From Ferdinandcohnia sp036965045 (GTDB lineage: Bacteria > Bacillota > Bacilli > Bacillales > Bacillaceae_L), in assembly GCF_036965045.1 (NCBI RefSeq), contig NZ_JBALOV010000035.1:1-64000 (forward strand): 64,000 bases of DNA, read 5' to 3'. A program made the position numbers and the translations under genes. This document shows positions 9,085 to 17,552 of this stretch, one piece after another; position 1 is the first letter of the stretch; each line of letters begins with the position of its first letter. The notes beneath the pieces are model-generated. The model saw only the letters and a list, made by a program, of their open reading frames with translations, was not told the origin of the DNA and made no database searches.

Positions 9085-9127
9085 AAAAGGTTGTCCACAG
9101 TCTATCTTGACTTGGACAACCTTTTTC
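9085..9127. terminator. Bidirectional terminator between ykhA-like gene and mscL
   Basis: AAAAGGTTGTCCA (9085-9097) pairs with TGGACAACCTTTT (9113-9125) around a 15-nt loop. A-run and T-run flank the stem on both sides, so it can serve both convergent genes. Confidence 0.85.
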
Positions 9128-9506
9128 AATTACTACGTTGTTCTTTTAATAAATCACGAATCTCAGCAAGAAGCTGCTCTTCATTGGATGGAGTTTGTTC
9201 TGCAGGTTTTTCCTCTTCTTTTTTCTTAAAGCGCTGGAAAAAACGGATAAAGAGAAAAATAGAGAAAGAAATAATTAAAAAGTCCAAAACGGTTTGTAGA
9301 AAAGCACCATACATGATTTCCTCACCATTAAAGGGGATAGAAGCCTTTGAGATGTCTACTCCACCAAGCAAAAATCCAATTAGTGGCATAATAATATCGT
9401 TTACGAGTGATGTCACAATTTTTCCGAAGGCTCCTCCAATAATAACCCCGATTGCGAGATCAATGACATTGCCTTTTAACGCAAATTTTTTAAAATCATT
9501 TATCAT
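9126..9506 (-). CDS. mscL: Large-conductance mechanosensitive channel MscL
   Basis: A 126-residue homopentameric channel that opens under membrane tension to release solutes during osmotic downshock. The N-terminal amphipathic helix and first transmembrane helix are diagnostic (FKKFALKGNVIDLAIGVII, then GGAFGKIVTSLVNDIIMPLIG). The second transmembrane helix lies at about 72-92 (VLDFLIISFSIFLFIRFF), followed by a charged cytoplasmic helix with two glutamine/glutamate-rich turns. Length is normal for the family. The start follows GAAAGGAGAACGACAAT. It shares a bidirectional terminator with the upstream convergent thioesterase gene. Confidence 0.97.
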   Translation of the reverse strand: MINDFKKFALKGNVIDLAIGVIIGGAFGKIVTSLVNDIIMPLIGFLLGGVDISKASIPFNGEEIMYGAFLQTVLDFLIISFSIFLFIRFFQRFKKKEEEKPAEQTPSNEEQLLAEIRDLLKEQRSN

Positions 9507-9578
9507 ATTGTCGTTCTCCTTTCAAAAGCCCTTTTTTATTCTATCCAAATTCCTAAAAAAGAGAATAGTCCAAAGGGA

Positions 9579-9878
9579 TTATCCTTTGAACCTCTCTAGT
9601 TGATGTAGCATGTTTTCATTTCTTAAAATTTCAATCTGTCTGTCACCTAATAAATCAAAATGGGGGAAGCCTGTCCGGTTATGAATATACTTTGAAGGAA
9701 TACCATATTTTTTTCCCCAACTTTTAAGTTTGTCAAGGTCAGCACAGCCAACCTTTGTCACCGTCGTCATTCCTGGAAAACGGTCGTCAATCCAATAATG
9801 GGTAAGAAATGCGATTTCCCCATCCGAAACCTTCTTCTTCCACTCAAGTAGCTCCCTGCGTTTAATACCAAAGGCCAT
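9579..9878 (-). CDS. yneQ: Conserved hypothetical protein, YneQ-like
   Basis: A 99-residue soluble protein conserved among Bacillus species, resembling B. subtilis YneQ in length and in the MAFGIKRREL start. It has a central motif FLTHYWIDDRFPGMTTVTKVGC and a region IHNRTGFPHFDLLGD. No enzymatic motif is known to me. Start ATG 9878 after GAGGTGAAACGTTT. It lies 70 bp upstream of mscL on the same strand and could be cotranscribed with it, although no direct overlap exists. Confidence 0.8.
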   Translation of the reverse strand: MAFGIKRRELLEWKKKVSDGEIAFLTHYWIDDRFPGMTTVTKVGCADLDKLKSWGKKYGIPSKYIHNRTGFPHFDLLGDRQIEILRNENMLHQLERFKG

Positions 9879-10213
9879 AAACGTTTCACCTCAAAATCTA
9901 TGCTTTATCTTAGCTCATCTTATAACAAAAGGAAAGATTGTGCTAGAATTGGCGGCCGTGATAATGAGGAGAAAATAGAATATCTAGTAAATATAGGTCT
10001 TTAGTCGCGGGTCATTTTGTTGAAAAATGAAATAAAGGAATCAATTTTAGATAAATATTCCTGTTTATTTGATTAAAATGGAGAAAAGATTCTCCTTTTG
10101 TTGTAAATGTGCTATTATTTAGATAATTCTAAAAAAAGGGGAGGGTAGACATTCTTACATCGTTGAAATACATAAAAGTAAACAGAAAAGAAAAGTAAAA
10201 AAAGGAGCGAGAT
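9879..10213. other. Intergenic region with a palindrome upstream of the GHL10 gene
   Basis: This 335-bp stretch between divergent genes contains no supported open frame. A perfect inverted repeat GGAGAA (10080-10085), four-base spacer, TTCTCC (10090-10095) followed by TTTTG lies about 120 bp before the GHL10 start and could be an operator or a small hairpin. The ribosome site AAAAGGAGCGAGAT is at the right end. I could not assign a confident -35/-10 pair. Confidence 0.4.
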
Positions 10214-11893
10214 ATGAAAAAATTAATTGCTATTGTTACTGCTTTCTTATTGTTAACTTTTTTGGTTGTTCCGGTTTCAGCTAAGGGTGGGAATGATACT
10301 GCTAGGAAGAATGTATTACAGAATTTAGTAAAAGATCCGGATAAAAAGGCCAGAATACTCTGGTATGACTTGTCTGCAAATATCGAATATCTAAATACGA
10401 AAGAAAAAGTGAAAGAAATCGTTGGCAAAACAGCAAAAGCGAATATAGACACGATCGTTCTTGATATAAAAAATTCAACAGGTTTTGTTGCCTATAAAAG
10501 TGATTTAGCTCCTCATGCAAGTACATCAAAGAAGATTGATAAATTTCAAGGGTACCCCGCGAATTATGATTTATTACAAAATGTAATTGAAGAGGCACAT
10601 AAATATGGAATAAAAGTCCATGCGGCTATCAATGTTTTTTCGGAGGGAAGCACAACATACCAAGAAGGGCCAGCATATGAGAACCCAGAATGGCAATCCG
10701 TCATTTATGAGGGGTCGAGGGTGGCAACAGCTGCTAACGGAGAAACAAGGAAAATTGATGGTTCAAATACCACAAGAAATACAAATTATCTTGTTCTATA
10801 TACGCCAGACAAGTATGATGTTTCTCCTGCAAATCGTTGGGGGGCAGAAGTACAAGTTACAGATGGCGTTGTCACACAGGTTTCTGACAGGAACACATAT
10901 GGAACACCAGCCTTAGAAATTCCTGAAAACGGCTACGTTTTATCTGGTCACGGTACAGCAAGAACATGGCTGCTTGATCATGTTAAGGTTGGCGATGCAA
11001 TCGACATCTCATCAACAGAAACAAAACTTGTGCCATCTTCACAAGCGGCAGGTCATTCAACATTTGTAAACCCAATTCGTGAGGATGTCCAAGAGTATGA
11101 ATTAGGGATCATTGAAGAATTAGTTACAAAATATGATGTAGACGGAATCGTTCTTGACCGCGCAAGGTACAACAATATTTATGCGGACTTTAGTGAACTA
11201 AGCCGTGAAAAATTTGAAGAGTATATTGGTAAAGAAGTTCAGAACTTCCCTCAAGATATTTTTGAAATCAAATTTGACGGTAACGGGCAACAAAGTATTG
11301 AAGAGGGACCTTTGTATAAAGAATGGATTGAGTGGCGTGCAGGGAATATCCAGTCTTTCTTCCAAAAGGCAGAGAAAACAATCCATGATCTAAAAGAGGA
11401 TGTTTATTTTAGCACATATGTAGGTGCATGGTATTCTGATTATTACAGTGAAGGTGTGAACTGGGCAAGTAGAACACATCAACCTGATTATAGCTGGACT
11501 TCAGACAACTATCACAAGACAGGTTATGCTGAAACATTGGATTTCATCATGACCGGAACGTATTTTGAACAAGTTACAAAAGAAGAAGCAATTGCTAATG
11601 GCAGAATTGCTGAGCATAGTGTTGAAGGCTCTGCTGAGCTGGCTATGGATGTCATTAATGAATCGACTTTTGTATACGGAAGTCTGTATCTCAATCAATA
11701 TAGTAACAATCCAGAGCAGTTCCGTAAGGCCCTGCGAAAGGATATCGAATTAACACATGGTGTTATGTTATTTGATTTGGTCTATCTAGAATGGTTTGAC
11801 TGGTGGCATATCGTGGAGGAGGAATTTGCGGAACCAAGTGAAACTCCGCATCATATACCAGGACTTCTAAAAATGGTACGAAGCGATACGTAA
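10214..11893 (+). CDS. Secreted GHL10-type glycoside hydrolase-like protein
   Basis: A 559-residue exported protein. Residues 1-23 form a signal peptide (basic start, hydrophobic core, VVPVSA before KG). The mature part is a TIM-barrel of the GHL10/DUF187 type: RILWYDLSANI and NIDTIVLDIKNSTGFVAY form early strands, ANYDLLQNVIEEAHKYGIKVHAAINVF is characteristic, and YDVDGIVLDRARY (about 310) corresponds to the family segment bearing a conserved acid. An insertion of about 120 residues (160-285) separates the halves. The E. coli member DigH (YddW) cleaves peptide-free peptidoglycan glycans. The protein is followed by its own terminator and precedes the sugar-importer island, for which it is a plausible extracellular depolymerase (inference). 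Confidence 0.8.
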   Translation: MKKLIAIVTAFLLLTFLVVPVSAKGGNDTARKNVLQNLVKDPDKKARILWYDLSANIEYLNTKEKVKEIVGKTAKANIDTIVLDIKNSTGFVAYKSDLAPHASTSKKIDKFQGYPANYDLLQNVIEEAHKYGIKVHAAINVFSEGSTTYQEGPAYENPEWQSVIYEGSRVATAANGETRKIDGSNTTRNTNYLVLYTPDKYDVSPANRWGAEVQVTDGVVTQVSDRNTYGTPALEIPENGYVLSGHGTARTWLLDHVKVGDAIDISSTETKLVPSSQAAGHSTFVNPIREDVQEYELGIIEELVTKYDVDGIVLDRARYNNIYADFSELSREKFEEYIGKEVQNFPQDIFEIKFDGNGQQSIEEGPLYKEWIEWRAGNIQSFFQKAEKTIHDLKEDVYFSTYVGAWYSDYYSEGVNWASRTHQPDYSWTSDNYHKTGYAETLDFIMTGTYFEQVTKEEAIANGRIAEHSVEGSAELAMDVINESTFVYGSLYLNQYSNNPEQFRKALRKDIELTHGVMLFDLVYLEWFDWWHIVEEEFAEPSETPHHIPGLLKMVRSDT

Positions 11894-11894
11894 T

Positions 11895-11936
11895 ACGAAA
11901 GGGGGAGCGGGTTATCTCAATCTGCTCCTTTTTCGT
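11895..11936 (+). terminator. Intrinsic terminator after the GHL10 gene
   Basis: ACGAAAGGGGGAGC (11895-11908) pairs with GCTCCTTTTTCGT (11924-11936) across a 15-nt loop. The stem begins two bases after the stop codon. Confidence 0.75.
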
Positions 11937-11989
11937 TCGATAAAATAGTTTGAATCTTGGAAAGAGTAAATTTATACTAAAATCAGGAA

Positions 11990-12022
11990 ATTATCTCCAT
12001 CTCACTGAAAAATGGAGGTAAT
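11990..12022 (+). other. Inverted repeat upstream of the MBL-fold gene
   Basis: ATTATCTCCAT (11990-12000) and ATGGAGGTAAT (12012-12022) form 11-bp arms with one mismatch and an 11-nt spacer. No T-run follows, so it is more likely an operator or a leader hairpin than a terminator. The start codon of the downstream gene is 33 bp away. Confidence 0.45.
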
Positions 12023-12054
12023 ATCCATATTTTTAAAATAGAAAGGGAGATTAT

Positions 12055-12864
12055 ATGAAAATACAAATTTTAGGTACGGCTGCGGCAGAGGGATTTCCTG
12101 GGTTGTTTTGTAACTGTAAACATTGTAAAAAGGCAAGAGATTTAGGGGGAAAGAATATAAGAACTCGGTCTTCAACGATTATTGATGATACCATTAAGAT
12201 TGATTTTCCACCGGATACCTATCACCATGTATTAACACATAATCTCGATCTTTCGAAAATTGAGCATTTATTATTTACACATACCCACATGGACCATTTT
12301 AATCCGAAGGACCTTGGAATGAGAACACCAGGATTTGCCCATGATTTTTCATATCCGCTTCATATATATGGAAATGATGCGGCCATCTACAAATGTAAAG
12401 AAGTATTATGGCACACGGAGAATTATTTTACTTTTTCTTTAATGCATCCGTTTACTACATACCAGGTTGGTACAGCAAAGGTAACTCCATTGCCTGCAGA
12501 CCATAACCCGTTAGAAACATGTTTTCTCTTTTATGTTGAAAAGGATGGAAACAAGATATTTCATGGACATGACACAGGGTGGTTTCCGGAACAAACGTGG
12601 GAATGGTTATCCACCAAGAAAATCGATGTAGCCATTCTGGATTGTACAAATGGGCTTTTACCAGGAAGAAGAAATCATCTTAATATAGAGGCAGTTAAAG
12701 ACATACAGAAAGTATTCTTTGATAAAAAGATCATGTCGAATGAAGGTCAAATCATCGCAACTCATTTTTCCCATAATATTGGCTTAATGCATGAGGATTT
12801 AGAGGAAATCTTTGCTACAAGTGGTATTAAAGTGGCCTATGATGGAATGATCCTCCATGTTTGA
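12055..12864 (+). CDS. Metallo-beta-lactamase fold hydrolase, PhnP-like
   Basis: A 269-residue MBL-superfamily enzyme. The zinc motif is THTHMDHFNPKD (about 81-92, HxHxDH), with further ligands in PADHNP and FHGHDTG (about 177-183) and THFSHN near 240. The N-terminal cysteines CNCKHCKKA (about 22-30) match the extra metal site of PhnP-type phosphodiesterases. Such enzymes hydrolyse phosphodiesters, cyclic sugar phosphates or lactones. Start ATG 12055 after AAAGGGAGATTAT. Here it lies between the secreted glycosidase and the esterase at the head of the catabolic island, so a lactone- or phosphodiester-cleaving step there is possible. The exact substrate is not visible. Confidence 0.85.
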   Translation: MKIQILGTAAAEGFPGLFCNCKHCKKARDLGGKNIRTRSSTIIDDTIKIDFPPDTYHHVLTHNLDLSKIEHLLFTHTHMDHFNPKDLGMRTPGFAHDFSYPLHIYGNDAAIYKCKEVLWHTENYFTFSLMHPFTTYQVGTAKVTPLPADHNPLETCFLFYVEKDGNKIFHGHDTGWFPEQTWEWLSTKKIDVAILDCTNGLLPGRRNHLNIEAVKDIQKVFFDKKIMSNEGQIIATHFSHNIGLMHEDLEEIFATSGIKVAYDGMILHV

Positions 12865-12960
12865 GTTTCCCATTCTAATGGGAATAATCTCTCAGCTAAG
12901 AAAAAGATGTAATGTATACACTAAAACTATTTAAGGAAAACAAAGGAATCGAGGGTGCCA

Positions 12961-13911
12961 ATGCTATTCTATGAAAAACAAATCCAAGAATTCGAAAACT
13001 ATATACCTGAACTGACTAGAGAAAGGGACTTTGAACAATTTTGGGAGGGTACCTTAAGAGAATCAAATGAAACTCCTCTCCAAATTGAAATGAAAAAGAT
13101 CGACTATCCCATCAATCAAATTGTAGCTTACAGCCTAACATACAAGGGATTTGAAGAAACTCCAATAAATGCTTTTTATATTTTGCCTAACAACCATAGT
13201 GGAGACTTGCCGTGCATCATTACATTTCATGGATATGGTGGTAACAAAGGTTCAATATCTAATTATGTGAAATGGATTATTCAGGGATATGCCGTTTTGG
13301 CCGTAGACTGTCGAGGACATGGAGAAAGTGCCGAGGACACACACTATTCAGTTGGTGCTACTGGAACATGGGCTACACAAGGAATTTTAGATAAAAATGA
13401 ATATTATTATAGAAAGCTATACATGGATTGCAAACGTGCAGTCGATGTTGTTTTTACGAGAGACGAAATCGATAAATCGAGAATTTGCTTACACGGAGCA
13501 AGCTTAGGTGGTGGTATTTCATTAGCGGTTGCGGCTCTAGACAATCGTCCATCATTAGTAGTTGCCGATGTTCCAAATATGTGTAATATCGAACTTGCCA
13601 TCCAGCAAAAATTCGAAGGATCCCTCATGAGTGTTGAAAATTTTATGCACAGATACCCTCAAAAAAGTAAACAGGTATTTAAAACACTTTCTTATTTCGA
13701 CAATCTAAATTTAGCGCCGAAGATCAAGAGTAAAACTAGAATTTCAGTCGCGTTTAAGGATTTAATTTGTCCGCCTCAATCCATTTACGGGGTGTACAAC
13801 TTAATTGATGCATCAAAGTTAATCATTGCATACCCATTTTCAGGTCATGATGCGCCAGGAATCATCTCTCATATCGATGGAACGATTGCTTATATTAAGG
13901 AAAACTTATAG
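12961..13911 (+). CDS. AXE1-family acetyl esterase (acetylxylan esterase/cephalosporin deacetylase type)
   Basis: About 316 residues of the alpha/beta-hydrolase AXE1 family. The oxyanion region is FHGYGGNKG, the catalytic serine lies in the nucleophile elbow HGASLGGGIS (about residue 180), the acid is the Asp in FKDLICPP (about 262) and the His is in GHDAPGIISH (about 298). These enzymes remove O-acetyl groups from mono- or oligosaccharides in the cytoplasm. I prefer ATG 12961, spaced six bases after GAGG; GTG 12955 is possible. It is the last gene before the importer operon and is followed by a terminator at 13932. It would fit deacetylation of an imported O-acetylated sugar. Confidence 0.88.
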   Translation: MLFYEKQIQEFENYIPELTRERDFEQFWEGTLRESNETPLQIEMKKIDYPINQIVAYSLTYKGFEETPINAFYILPNNHSGDLPCIITFHGYGGNKGSISNYVKWIIQGYAVLAVDCRGHGESAEDTHYSVGATGTWATQGILDKNEYYYRKLYMDCKRAVDVVFTRDEIDKSRICLHGASLGGGISLAVAALDNRPSLVVADVPNMCNIELAIQQKFEGSLMSVENFMHRYPQKSKQVFKTLSYFDNLNLAPKIKSKTRISVAFKDLICPPQSIYGVYNLIDASKLIIAYPFSGHDAPGIISHIDGTIAYIKENL

Positions 13912-13931
13912 AAAATCTAAGACTGCTAGGG

Positions 13932-13953
13932 AAAGAGATTCGTTCTCTTTTTT
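13932..13953 (+). terminator. Intrinsic terminator after the esterase gene
   Basis: AAAGAGA (13932-13938) pairs with TCTCTTT (13944-13950) around a five-base loop and runs into T residues (TTT then AATAG). Confidence 0.75.
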
Positions 13954-13989
13954 AATAGATTTAAATTTCTAAAGATTGTAACAATTGTA

Positions 13990-14018
13990 TTGACAAGGTA
14001 AATTTCTTACCATAAAAT
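13990..14018 (+). promoter_or_regulatory. Sigma-A promoter with an inverted repeat between -35 and -10
   Basis: TTGACA (13990-13995) and TAAAAT (14013-14018) are spaced 17 bp, a near-ideal vegetative promoter 97 bp before the solute-binding protein start. Between them GGTAA (13997-14001) and TTACC (14007-14011) form a perfect inverted repeat with a 5-bp spacer. A second near-palindrome, ATTGT-A-ACAAT, precedes the -35. Both lie where a repressor would block RNA polymerase. The RpiR/MurR-type regulator encoded at 23435 is the obvious candidate to bind (inference). Confidence 0.7.
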
Positions 14019-14114
14019 AAAATTTGAAGAATATATTCACTATTAAGATAATTTTTGGGAGCAAAGTTCCACCATGCTGTGAATGTTCTTCAATTAAAAA
14101 AGGGGGAAATCGAA

Positions 14115-15398
14115 TTGAAAAGAATGAAAAGGCTTTCAATGTTGTTGATCGTTTTAATGCTTTTTGTTGCAGCTGCCTGTTCGAAAAATGAAAGTGCAGG
14201 TACTGATAACGAAGGTAAGAAAGAAGAAAAAAAGAATGTTGAAATTAAGTTTTGGACGATTTCACTAAGCCCTACATTTGATGATTACATAAATGGTTTA
14301 GTCGACCAGTTTGAAGAGGAAAATCCTGGGGTTACCGTGGTTTGGGAAGATATTCCGTATGATACTGTTGAACAAAAAACGTTAACAGCCGCGGCATCTG
14401 GTCAGCTTGCTGACGTTATGAACTTAAACACAGATTACCTTAAGAAACTTGCAGCTGTTGGGGCTGTGATGGATCTTACAGAGAAAGCAGCTGATGTTAA
14501 GGCTGATTTCTTTGAAGGGGTATGGGAAGCTGGTAATTTAGGTGACAAAACATATGCACTTCCTTGGTATCTATCAACTGGCGGTATATTATACAATAAG
14601 GAATTATTAGAAAAGGCTGGTATTGACCATCCACCTGCAACTGAAGAAGAATCTTGGGAAATGTCAGAGATTCTCTATGAAAAATTAGGGGTATATGGAA
14701 ATACGCCAATTGACATCCATTTATTCTTACCTCAAAATGGTATTCCTTTAGTCTCAGAAGACTTAAAGAGTGCTGCCATTAATACGCCTGAGGCAGTTGA
14801 AGTGTTTAAGACTTTTAAAGAGCGTTTTGATAAAGGTCTAATTCCGAAAGAAATCTTGTTGGCTCAAGCCAAACCAAACGAGTGGTATGCACAAGAGAAA
14901 ATGGCATGGTGGGGAACTGGACCACAACTATATCGTCAGGTTAAGGACCTCTCACCAGAAGTATATGATAAATCTGATGCGGCACCGGCAATTGTTGGTT
15001 CGTCTGGATTTAGACATGTATCGATCATGAACATTGCGGTTTCTGCAAAATCCAAGGCTCCTGATGAGGCAGTTAAATTTGCTAAATTTGTTACAAACGC
15101 TGAAAGCCAGTTAGCATTCAGTAAAATTGTCGCGATTCTTCCATCAGTAAAAGAGGCTGCGGCTGATGAATTCTTCACTCAAGGTGAAAACTCTGATGAT
15201 CCTGCAGAAAAAGGTAAATTTTATGCTGCGAAACAGTTAGATATTGGAAAGGATATGTTTGCTCCTGTTGAAAATATTTCAGAGATTAATAAGGCTGTCA
15301 ACGAAGAATTCCACAAGGTCTTATTAGAAGATAAAGATCCGCAGAAAGCAATTGAAGATGCTGAAGCTAAGATTAACGAGCTTCTAAAGACGAAATAA
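14115..15398 (+). CDS. Carbohydrate ABC transporter solute-binding lipoprotein
   Basis: About 427 residues. The first 22 form a lipoprotein signal with lipobox VAAAC (Cys at about 22), followed by a charged linker (KNESAG to KNVEIKFW). The rest is a family-1 extracellular sugar-binding protein (FWTISLSPTFDDYINGLVDQFEEENPGVTV; LADVMNLNTDYL; YALPWYLSTGGILYNKELLEKAG). I chose TTG 14115, nine bases after AGGGGG; the frame extends to 14055 without a ribosome site, and ATG 14124 is also possible. It delivers a sugar or glycoside to the two permeases downstream. The island has no ATPase gene; an MsmX-type shared ATPase elsewhere would energise it. Ligand unknown. Confidence 0.93.
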   Translation: MKRMKRLSMLLIVLMLFVAAACSKNESAGTDNEGKKEEKKNVEIKFWTISLSPTFDDYINGLVDQFEEENPGVTVVWEDIPYDTVEQKTLTAAASGQLADVMNLNTDYLKKLAAVGAVMDLTEKAADVKADFFEGVWEAGNLGDKTYALPWYLSTGGILYNKELLEKAGIDHPPATEEESWEMSEILYEKLGVYGNTPIDIHLFLPQNGIPLVSEDLKSAAINTPEAVEVFKTFKERFDKGLIPKEILLAQAKPNEWYAQEKMAWWGTGPQLYRQVKDLSPEVYDKSDAAPAIVGSSGFRHVSIMNIAVSAKSKAPDEAVKFAKFVTNAESQLAFSKIVAILPSVKEAAADEFFTQGENSDDPAEKGKFYAAKQLDIGKDMFAPVENISEINKAVNEEFHKVLLEDKDPQKAIEDAEAKINELLKTK

Positions 15399-15448
15399 AG
15401 ACACATCCACATTCGACAATTCAATAAGAGAATGATAGTAATTTCTAT

Positions 15449-15487
15449 GGCATTCATGATTGCTTAGGCATAGTGAATGTCTTCTTT
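15449..15487 (+). terminator. Partial terminator between binding protein and permease genes
   Basis: GGCATTCAT (15449-15457) pairs imperfectly with GTGAATGTC (15473-15481), followed by TTCTTTTC. An attenuating hairpin here would let the binding protein outnumber the permeases, as in other CUT1 operons. The 204-bp gap contains no open frame that I can support. Confidence 0.5.
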
Positions 15488-15602
15488 TCTAAGTGTGGGG
15501 CTAGAAGAAAACTCCACTAATTAACGTTTTATTTTATCAAATATAACTGATATTCATAGATGATAACAGACTAGCATTCGTGACTATAGTAGGAGTGATT
15601 GT

Positions 15603-16457
15603 ATGTATAAAGCAAGACACGCTTGGATGTTTCTTTTACCAACCGGTATTTTGTTAACAACATTTACTTTACTCCCAGCACTCGCAGCTCTGGGGCTGAG
15701 CTTTACAGAATACAATGTATTTATGGGAACGGTAGATTGGGTTGGGTTAGAAAATTTCATAAGAGCATTTAAAGATGAAGAGTTTTGGAATGCATTAAAA
15801 AATACAGCTTATTATTGGGTTTTAGTTACACCTGCACTCGTTGTTCTTCCAGTATTCCTTGCAATTCTTGTTAATCAGCAGTTAATAGGAATCAAGTTAT
15901 TTCGATTAACCTATTATTTCCCTGCATTAGTTTCCGTTGTCATTACAGCAATTTTGTGGAACTGGTTATTTGCAAGCGATGGAATTTTTAATTATGTGTT
16001 AAGTCTTATTGGTATCAGTCCGATTGATTGGTTAACAAGTCGGGGATTTGTAATGATTAGTCTTGCAATAGTTACGATATGGCAGGGCTTAGGTTACTAT
16101 ATGCTTTTTTATCTAGCGGGGTTACAGTCTGTACCAACCGATTTATACGAAGCAGCTGAATTGGATGGAGCTGGGTTCTGGAAGAAACATATTCATATTA
16201 CGTTTCCTATGTTAAAGCCCATTATTTTCTTTACGGCTGTTATATCAACGATGTCAGCCTTTAAAGAGTTTACATTAATGTTGACAATGACAGATGGTGG
16301 ACCAATAGGGGCATCAAAAACCGTTGTGTTCCTTGTATTTGAAAAAGCGTTTAGACAACTGGAAATGGGATATGCTAGTGCGATTTCTTTTATTCTATTT
16401 ATTATCATTTTAATTTTGACTTTATTAAATAAACGAACACTGGATAACCCGTCTTAA
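15603..16457 (+). CDS. Carbohydrate ABC transporter permease (MalF type)
   Basis: A 284-residue CUT1 permease with six hydrophobic helices. The ATPase-contact EAA loop is EAAELDGAGFWKKHIHITFP (about 196-215), preceded by LQSVPTDLY. The short N-terminus without a large periplasmic domain is normal for Gram-positive MalF-type subunits. Start ATG 15603 after AGGAGTGATTGT. The next permease begins 16 bp after its stop, so both are cotranscribed. It forms the heterodimeric channel for the lipoprotein at 14115. Confidence 0.93.
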   Translation: MYKARHAWMFLLPTGILLTTFTLLPALAALGLSFTEYNVFMGTVDWVGLENFIRAFKDEEFWNALKNTAYYWVLVTPALVVLPVFLAILVNQQLIGIKLFRLTYYFPALVSVVITAILWNWLFASDGIFNYVLSLIGISPIDWLTSRGFVMISLAIVTIWQGLGYYMLFYLAGLQSVPTDLYEAAELDGAGFWKKHIHITFPMLKPIIFFTAVISTMSAFKEFTLMLTMTDGGPIGASKTVVFLVFEKAFRQLEMGYASAISFILFIIILILTLLNKRTLDNPS

Positions 16458-16473
16458 GGAGGTCAAGTAATAT

Positions 16474-17373
16474 ATGCAGCCTACACAAACAAACACAAAT
16501 ACAGTGCCAGACATGAAACCAAAAGGGCAGTTTCGGAATCTACCAAGTAAAAGGAAGATTGGTCGTCTGCTAATATCCTATTTCTTTTTATTAGTCGTAA
16601 TGGTTGTAATGATTGTGCCTTTTTTATGGTCAGTCTCGACTGCATTAAAGGGACAAAACGAAGCTATCTTTTCATTTCCTCCACAGTTTATTCCTGAAAA
16701 TATCACCTTAGATAATTTTATAACTGTATGGAATACACTCCCAATTCCTCTTTATTTATGGAATAGTACAATTTTAGCCTTTTGGGGAGTGGTTTTACCA
16801 TTAATATTTTGTTCGTTAGCCGCTTATCCGTTAGCCCGAATGAATTTTAAAGGGAAAAATATTGTGTTTTTAGTTATTCTCTCCACGATGATGATACCTG
16901 CAGAAGTAACCATGATACCGATTTATTTGATTCTGGAAAAATTGCACCTAATTGGTTCATTTGCTGGTGTTATCTTGCCTGGGGCAGTTACGGCATTTGG
17001 TATCTTTTTAATGAGGCAGGCATTTATGGGTATCCCCAAGGAAATTGATGAATCTGCCATTATTGATGGCGCCAGACCTTGGCAAATTTGGTGGTATATT
17101 ATGATACCGATGGTTAAGCCGATGCTTGCGACATTAGCTATTTTAAGTTTCATTGTTTCTTGGAACAATTTCTTATGGCCGCTTCTTGTTTTACAAGATC
17201 CAAACACATATCCATTAACAGTAGGTTTATATGACTTAAAAGGAGCCTTTGTAACGAATACTCGACTTGTTTCGGCAGGTGCAATAATTGCACTCATACC
17301 AATCTTAATTGTTTTTGTAGCATTTCAAAATTACTTTATTAAAGGTGCCTATAGCAGTGCCGTTAAGGGGTAA
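16474..17373 (+). CDS. Carbohydrate ABC transporter permease (MalG type)
   Basis: A 299-residue CUT1 permease. A hydrophilic 30-residue N-terminus rich in Thr and Asn precedes the first helix at about 33-55. The EAA loop is reduced at its start but recognisable: EIDESAIIDGARPWQIWWYIMIP (about 190-212). The C-terminal KGAYSSAVKG is the usual MalG end. Start ATG 16474 after AAGGAGGTCAAGTAAT. It pairs with the preceding permease. A 180-bp gap without a recognised gene separates it from nanE. Confidence 0.93.
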   Translation: MQPTQTNTNTVPDMKPKGQFRNLPSKRKIGRLLISYFFLLVVMVVMIVPFLWSVSTALKGQNEAIFSFPPQFIPENITLDNFITVWNTLPIPLYLWNSTILAFWGVVLPLIFCSLAAYPLARMNFKGKNIVFLVILSTMMIPAEVTMIPIYLILEKLHLIGSFAGVILPGAVTAFGIFLMRQAFMGIPKEIDESAIIDGARPWQIWWYIMIPMVKPMLATLAILSFIVSWNNFLWPLLVLQDPNTYPLTVGLYDLKGAFVTNTRLVSAGAIIALIPILIVFVAFQNYFIKGAYSSAVKG

Positions 17374-17552
17374 ATGCTGCCAATTTAGTTTTGAAAATAA
17401 TTCTTAATCGTATCCAATATCACATAGAATATGATGTAAAAGATCCCCATTTACCATTTTTTTTTGGATAACGGTGAAGAAAAAATCCTTTATGCTGTTT
17501 TGATGGTGGATTATTCTTTCATACGTTGGTGCGATTTTAAAAAAGAGGGGAA

